DNA from: Bradyrhizobium sp. B097
Lineage (GTDB): Bacteria; Pseudomonadota; Alphaproteobacteria; Rhizobiales; Xanthobacteraceae
DNA length: 64,000 nucleotides
Assembly (NCBI RefSeq): GCF_038957035.1
Contig: NZ_CP152412.1
Location: 6,196,501 to 6,260,500 of the forward strand
Reading direction: 5' to 3'
In this document: positions 61,087-64,000 of the stretch, piece by piece
Layout of the letters: each line of letters begins with the position of its first letter
How positions within the stretch are numbered: position 1 is the first letter of the stretch
Program-made: the position numbers and the translations under genes
The notes under the pieces: generated by a model
Told to the model about the DNA's origin: nothing
Databases searched by the model: none
Seen by the model: only the letters and a program-made list of their open reading frames with translations

Positions 61087-61683
61087 CTAATTACCGGCCA
61101 CCGCTTCGGATACCCCATATGCCTCCATCTGCGCCCGGACCTGCGCCACATTGTGCCCAAGCACGACGATGTCATGGGTCTTGCCTTCGACATCGCGGAC
61201 ATGGTCGCGCAGCAGGGCCTCCGCCTTGAAGCCGAGGCTTTCGAACAGCGCGATCGCCGCCCGCTGGTCGACTGTCATCTGCACCGAGAACTTCTCCAGC
61301 CCGGCGCCGAGCGCGATCGCGAAGGTCTCCTGCGACAGCGCCCGGCCGACGCCCTGCCCGCGCACGTCGAGCGACACCACCATCCGGATCTCGCCGACAT
61401 GCGGCGACCAGGAATGCGGATCGCGCACCAGGGTGCCGCAGCCGACCACCTTGCCGTCCTTGATCGCGAGCAGGCTCGTGATGTCGCCGCGCTCGATCTC
61501 GTTGATCCAGGCCGACAGCACCTTCGGCTGGCTGATGTTACGCGGCAGGAACAGCAGGTCATGCGTCGGCAGCTTCTGCGCGAAGGCCAGCACTGCGGCC
61601 TCGTCGGTCCGCTTCATCAGCCGGAACTCGATGTCGCCGGCCTCGGTCTTGACGTGGCGCGGATAGGAACGTTGTTCGGTCAT
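61087..61683 (-). CDS. GNAT-family N-acetyltransferase, coupled to phaC
   Basis: A 198-residue acetyltransferase: IEFRLMKRTDEAAVLAFAQK at the start, VGEIRMVVSLDVRGQGVGRAL (acetyl-CoA loop RGQGVG about 124-129), and AIALFESLGFKAEALLRDHV at the end. The ATG at 61683 overlaps the phaC stop (ATGA), so the two are translated together. The link to PHA synthesis is unexplained; it may be a protein acetyltransferase acting on PHA enzymes (inference). Confidence 0.9.
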   Translation of the reverse strand: MTEQRSYPRHVKTEAGDIEFRLMKRTDEAAVLAFAQKLPTHDLLFLPRNISQPKVLSAWINEIERGDITSLLAIKDGKVVGCGTLVRDPHSWSPHVGEIRMVVSLDVRGQGVGRALSQETFAIALGAGLEKFSVQMTVDQRAAIALFESLGFKAEALLRDHVRDVEGKTHDIVVLGHNVAQVRAQMEAYGVSEAVAGN

Positions 61684-62762
61684 GTCGATCTCTTGCCCAA
61701 CCAGGAGTCCAGTTTCGGCCACAGCCGCTTGATTGCATTGGCGCCGGCGACCAGCGAGACGTGACCGCCTTTCAGCATCACCTCCTCCTTGTCCTCGGAG
61801 CCGATCTTGGTGATCAGGTGCTTTGCCGCGTCATACGGCACGATGTGGTCGTGCTCGGCGACCGCGTGCAGGATCGGCACCTTGATGTCGGCAAGCTTCG
61901 CCGCGCGGCCGCCGACTGTCATGGTGTCGTTGTAGAGCTTGTTGTCCCACATCAGGTCCTTGGTGATGGCGCGGAAATATTCGCCGGCGAGCGGCAGCGT
62001 GTCGGTCGCCCAGCGGTCGAACATCCGGTACGACTTGACGAACTCGTCGTTCCAGATGTTGTCCCAGAGCTGGATCTGGCCGACCACGCGCGCGGCCGGC
62101 CGCAACATGTCGAACGATTGCAGGATCAGTTCGGGCGGCATGTTGCCGGTGCTGTCGATCAGGCGGTCGACGTCGAAATAGCGGCGGTCGGCGAAATTCG
62201 AGAACAGCTTCATCTCGCGGAAATCGATCGGCGTGGTGAAGCAGATCAAATTCTTCATCGGCCCGTCGTTGAAGATCGAGCCATAGAGCAGCGACAATAC
62301 GCCGCCGAAGCAATAGCCGATCACGGAGATGTCCTTTTCGCCGGAATCCTGCTGCACCCGGCGGACCGATTCCGGAATGAAGTCGAGGACGTAGTCCTCC
62401 ATGCGCAGCGATTTTTCCTCGGGCTTCGGCGCAGTCCAGTCCAGCATGTAGACGTCGAACCCGCGCTTGAGCAGGAACTCGATGAAGCTCTGGCCCGGCA
62501 CCAGGTCGAGGATGTAGCCGCGGTTGGTGGTCGCCATCACGATCAGGACCGGCACGCGATAGACTTCGTCGGCCTGCGGCCGGTAGTGATAAAGGTTCAT
62601 GGTGCCGCGCGAATACAGCACGTCCTTCGGCGTCGAGCCGAGCTCGGGGCCGGAGCTCGAGAAATACTCGACGCCCTTGATGCTGCGCTGGATCGCACGT
62701 TGCACCTCGGACTGTACCCGCTCTGAGATCGAGGCGAAATCAAACCCGGTGGGAGCATTCAT
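61680..62762 (-). CDS. phaC: Class III-type polyhydroxyalkanoate synthase catalytic subunit
   Basis: A 360-residue PHA synthase, close to the length of class III PhaC. The lipase-like box GYCFGG puts the nucleophile at Cys151; TTNRGYILDLVPGQSFIEFL (78-97) and FDVYMLDWTAPKPEEKSL are typical; the catalytic Asp is in VAEHDHIVPYDAAKHL and His in KGGHVSLVAG. It polymerises hydroxyacyl-CoA. It is coupled by ATGA overlap to the small PhaE-like gene upstream and by another to the GNAT gene downstream. Confidence 0.94.
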   Translation of the reverse strand: MNAPTGFDFASISERVQSEVQRAIQRSIKGVEYFSSSGPELGSTPKDVLYSRGTMNLYHYRPQADEVYRVPVLIVMATTNRGYILDLVPGQSFIEFLLKRGFDVYMLDWTAPKPEEKSLRMEDYVLDFIPESVRRVQQDSGEKDISVIGYCFGGVLSLLYGSIFNDGPMKNLICFTTPIDFREMKLFSNFADRRYFDVDRLIDSTGNMPPELILQSFDMLRPAARVVGQIQLWDNIWNDEFVKSYRMFDRWATDTLPLAGEYFRAITKDLMWDNKLYNDTMTVGGRAAKLADIKVPILHAVAEHDHIVPYDAAKHLITKIGSEDKEEVMLKGGHVSLVAGANAIKRLWPKLDSWLGKRST

Positions 62763-63142
62763 TTGCTGCCTCCCTCGGATGGCGGGCGCTTGGTGCGCGG
62801 CGGCCGTGGCGTTGCGCCATAGCCGTCGTCCGGCGCCAGCGAATTGTGGTGCACCTGCTGCAGCAGCGTCTTGATCTCGTTGAGCTGGGTCTCCATCGAC
62901 TGCAGGCGCTCGGCCATGCCGACGAGCTGGGCGCGGCTCGGCAGGTTCATCGCCAGCAGATATTTCTCCATCATCTCGCCGAGCTGCTTCTGCGCGCCCG
63001 CCGCGGCGCTGCCGGCCTGATTCATCACCTTGGAGAATTCAGGCGAGCTCATCAACTGGTTGCCGAAGGAGTTGAACCCCTTCTCCATCTCGCCAATCAT
63101 CGTCTGCCAGATCACGGCAGGGTCGTTGCCCTTGTCGGCCAT
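62759..63142 (-). CDS. phaE: Short PhaE-like subunit of PHA synthase
   Basis: A 127-residue protein with helical segments DPAVIWQTMIGEMEKGFNSF and KQLGEMMEKYLLAMNLPSRA then QLVGMAERLQSMETQLNEIK, a coiled-coil-like end motif shared with PhaE, and a disordered basic tail. Classical PhaE is about three times longer; this one keeps mainly the conserved C-terminal segment before the tail, so in size it is nearer the PhaR subunit of class IV. It should be needed for PhaC activity, since the genes are coupled. The ATG at 63142 is chosen at the family-like start MADKGNDPA. Confidence 0.85.
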   Translation of the reverse strand: MADKGNDPAVIWQTMIGEMEKGFNSFGNQLMSSPEFSKVMNQAGSAAAGAQKQLGEMMEKYLLAMNLPSRAQLVGMAERLQSMETQLNEIKTLLQQVHHNSLAPDDGYGATPRPPRTKRPPSEGGSK

Positions 63143-63323
63143 GAGGCCCTCCTGCACGTCAATTCCGAGCGCTTGTCGCGCTTCCGTTTGTTTGTGCCAT
63201 ACGACACTGTTGCCGCTGATCGGTCAACAGTGCGGCGCGCCCGGCGACGTCGAAGCTCTTCTGCGCTGCGTCAAACCGTGGCAGCATGCAGGCTCCTGAC
63301 CGCGAATCCAGGAGAGGACGCCC

Positions 63324-64000
63324 GTGACCACGCTCGCCCATCAGTTGCCGCAACTAACCCGCGCCAACGGCATAGACATCTGCTACGAGATTTTTGGCGA
63401 TGCGAATGCGGAGCCGCTGCTTTTGATCATGGGCCTCGGCGCCCAGATGATCCATTGGGACGACGAATTCTGTCGCCAGCTTGCTGCGCGCGGTTTTCGC
63501 GTGATCCGGTTCGACAACAGGGATATCGGCAAGTCCTCCCGTATGAGCGGCGGCAAGCGGCTGACCGCCCTCGAGCTGCTCAAGCTGCGCTTCCTGAAGA
63601 TTCCGGTCGCAGCGCCCTACCGGCTGGCCGACATGGCGCGGGACACGATCGGATTGATGGATGCGCTCGGCATCCGCACCGCGCACCTGGTCGGCGCCTC
63701 GATGGGCGGCATGATCGCGCAGGAGGTTGCGATCACCTTCCCCGAGCGCGTGCGCTCGCTGACCTCGATCATGTCGACCACGGGCAATCCGAAGATACCG
63801 GGGCCGACCCGCGAGGCGACCGCGGTGCTGATGGCGCCGCCGCCGAAGAGCAAGGAGGAATACTTCGTGCGCTTCGGCCAGACCTGGAAGGTGCTGCGCA
63901 ACGGCTCGTTCCCCGAGGATGAGGCGCTCGATCCCGAGCGCGCGCGGCGCAGCTTTGAGCGCGGCCTCAATCCGGAGGGCGTCGGCCGCCAGCTCCGCGC
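63324..64000 (+). CDS. Alpha/beta-hydrolase, 3' truncated by window edge
   Basis: The first 225 codons of a hydrolase; the frame is open to the end of the window. It has LLLIMGLGAQMIHWDDEFCR with the oxyanion region, FRVIRFDNRDIGKSSRM, and the nucleophile elbow LVGASMGGMIAQEVA (Ser about 131). The TAP/epoxide-hydrolase-like group fits. GGAGAGGA lies upstream of the GTG start at 63324. Divergent from phaE across 181 bases. Substrate unknown. Confidence 0.85.
   Translation, partial: MTTLAHQLPQLTRANGIDICYEIFGDANAEPLLLIMGLGAQMIHWDDEFCRQLAARGFRVIRFDNRDIGKSSRMSGGKRLTALELLKLRFLKIPVAAPYRLADMARDTIGLMDALGIRTAHLVGASMGGMIAQEVAITFPERVRSLTSIMSTTGNPKIPGPTREATAVLMAPPPKSKEEYFVRFGQTWKVLRNGSFPEDEALDPERARRSFERGLNPEGVGRQLR

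Noticed and set aside
1..64000. tRNA, rRNA, riboswitch, prophage or symbiosis genes
   Set aside because: No cloverleaf with a GTTC-type arm, no rRNA-like stretch, no known riboswitch core and no nod, nif, phage structural or integrase gene was recognised by reading; a covariance-model search would be decisive.

Overview
This 64-kb window is G+C-rich, densely coding chromosomal DNA from an alphaproteobacterium, most probably Bradyrhizobium or a close relative. The reasons are catabolic gene content (paa ring degradation, branched-chain amino acid type ABC transport, threonate degradation, a class III-like PHA synthase), many GTG starts, tight ATGA/GTGA gene overlaps, and at least seven families of 40-140 bp palindromic intergenic repeats between genes. 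The genus is inferred; no rRNA, tRNA, CRISPR array, or nod/nif gene was seen.

Layout. 1-4.8 kb: flavin-reductase tail, small GNAT, YghU-type GST, nitronate-monooxygenase-like protein and a thiolase-like protein. 5-9.4 kb: RND efflux permease and adaptor. 9.7-13.3 kb: two tandem chemoreceptors with nearly matching signalling domains. 13.5-17.4 kb: four-carbon sugar acid catabolism (otnK-otnI-ltnD with divergent otnC). 17.9-23.5 kb: livF-livG-livM-livH, a binding protein and a DUF1445 protein, divergent from a LysR regulator that is followed by an M20 amidohydrolase and a 2-hydroxyacid dehydrogenase (23.7-26.9 kb). 27-37.5 kb: tartrate-dehydrogenase-like enzyme, atypical SDR, esterase, amidase, TetR regulator, ferredoxin-P450 pair, MHS transporter, YedY-like molybdoenzyme, and a hydrolase-OsmC fusion.

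37.5-45 kb differs from its surroundings. It has visibly lower G+C and more varied codon use, starts with a truncated IS5-type transposase, carries a cyclase-TolB-TPR protein and a second RND pump, and ends with a frameshifted threonine/serine-exporter fragment. It is probably an acquired segment. 45-49.4 kb: a MocR regulator divergent from a DMT exporter, then a 933-bp unit with 14-bp terminal inverted repeats and TA flanks carrying one unknown membrane-anchored protein gene, inserted exactly between the convergent stop codons of the exporter and a YeeE/YedE transporter.

49.6-57.7 kb: phenylacetate operon paaX-paaABCDE-paaI-paaK-amidase, all on the minus strand. It covers activation of phenylacetate to the CoA thioester and ring epoxidation, but the ring-opening and beta-oxidation genes (paaG, paaZ, paaF, paaH, paaJ) are not in this window. 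57.9-64 kb: hydrolase, DUF445 protein, phasin, and phaE-phaC-GNAT for polyhydroxyalkanoate storage, then the start of another hydrolase.

The most interesting items are the TIR-bounded cargo unit at 47.4-48.4 kb, the LysR/DUF1445/Liv/M20 gene set with a perfect palindromic operator candidate, the shared repeats that sit inside operons and supply stop codons, and enzymes that have lost canonical catalytic residues (thiolase-like and SDR).
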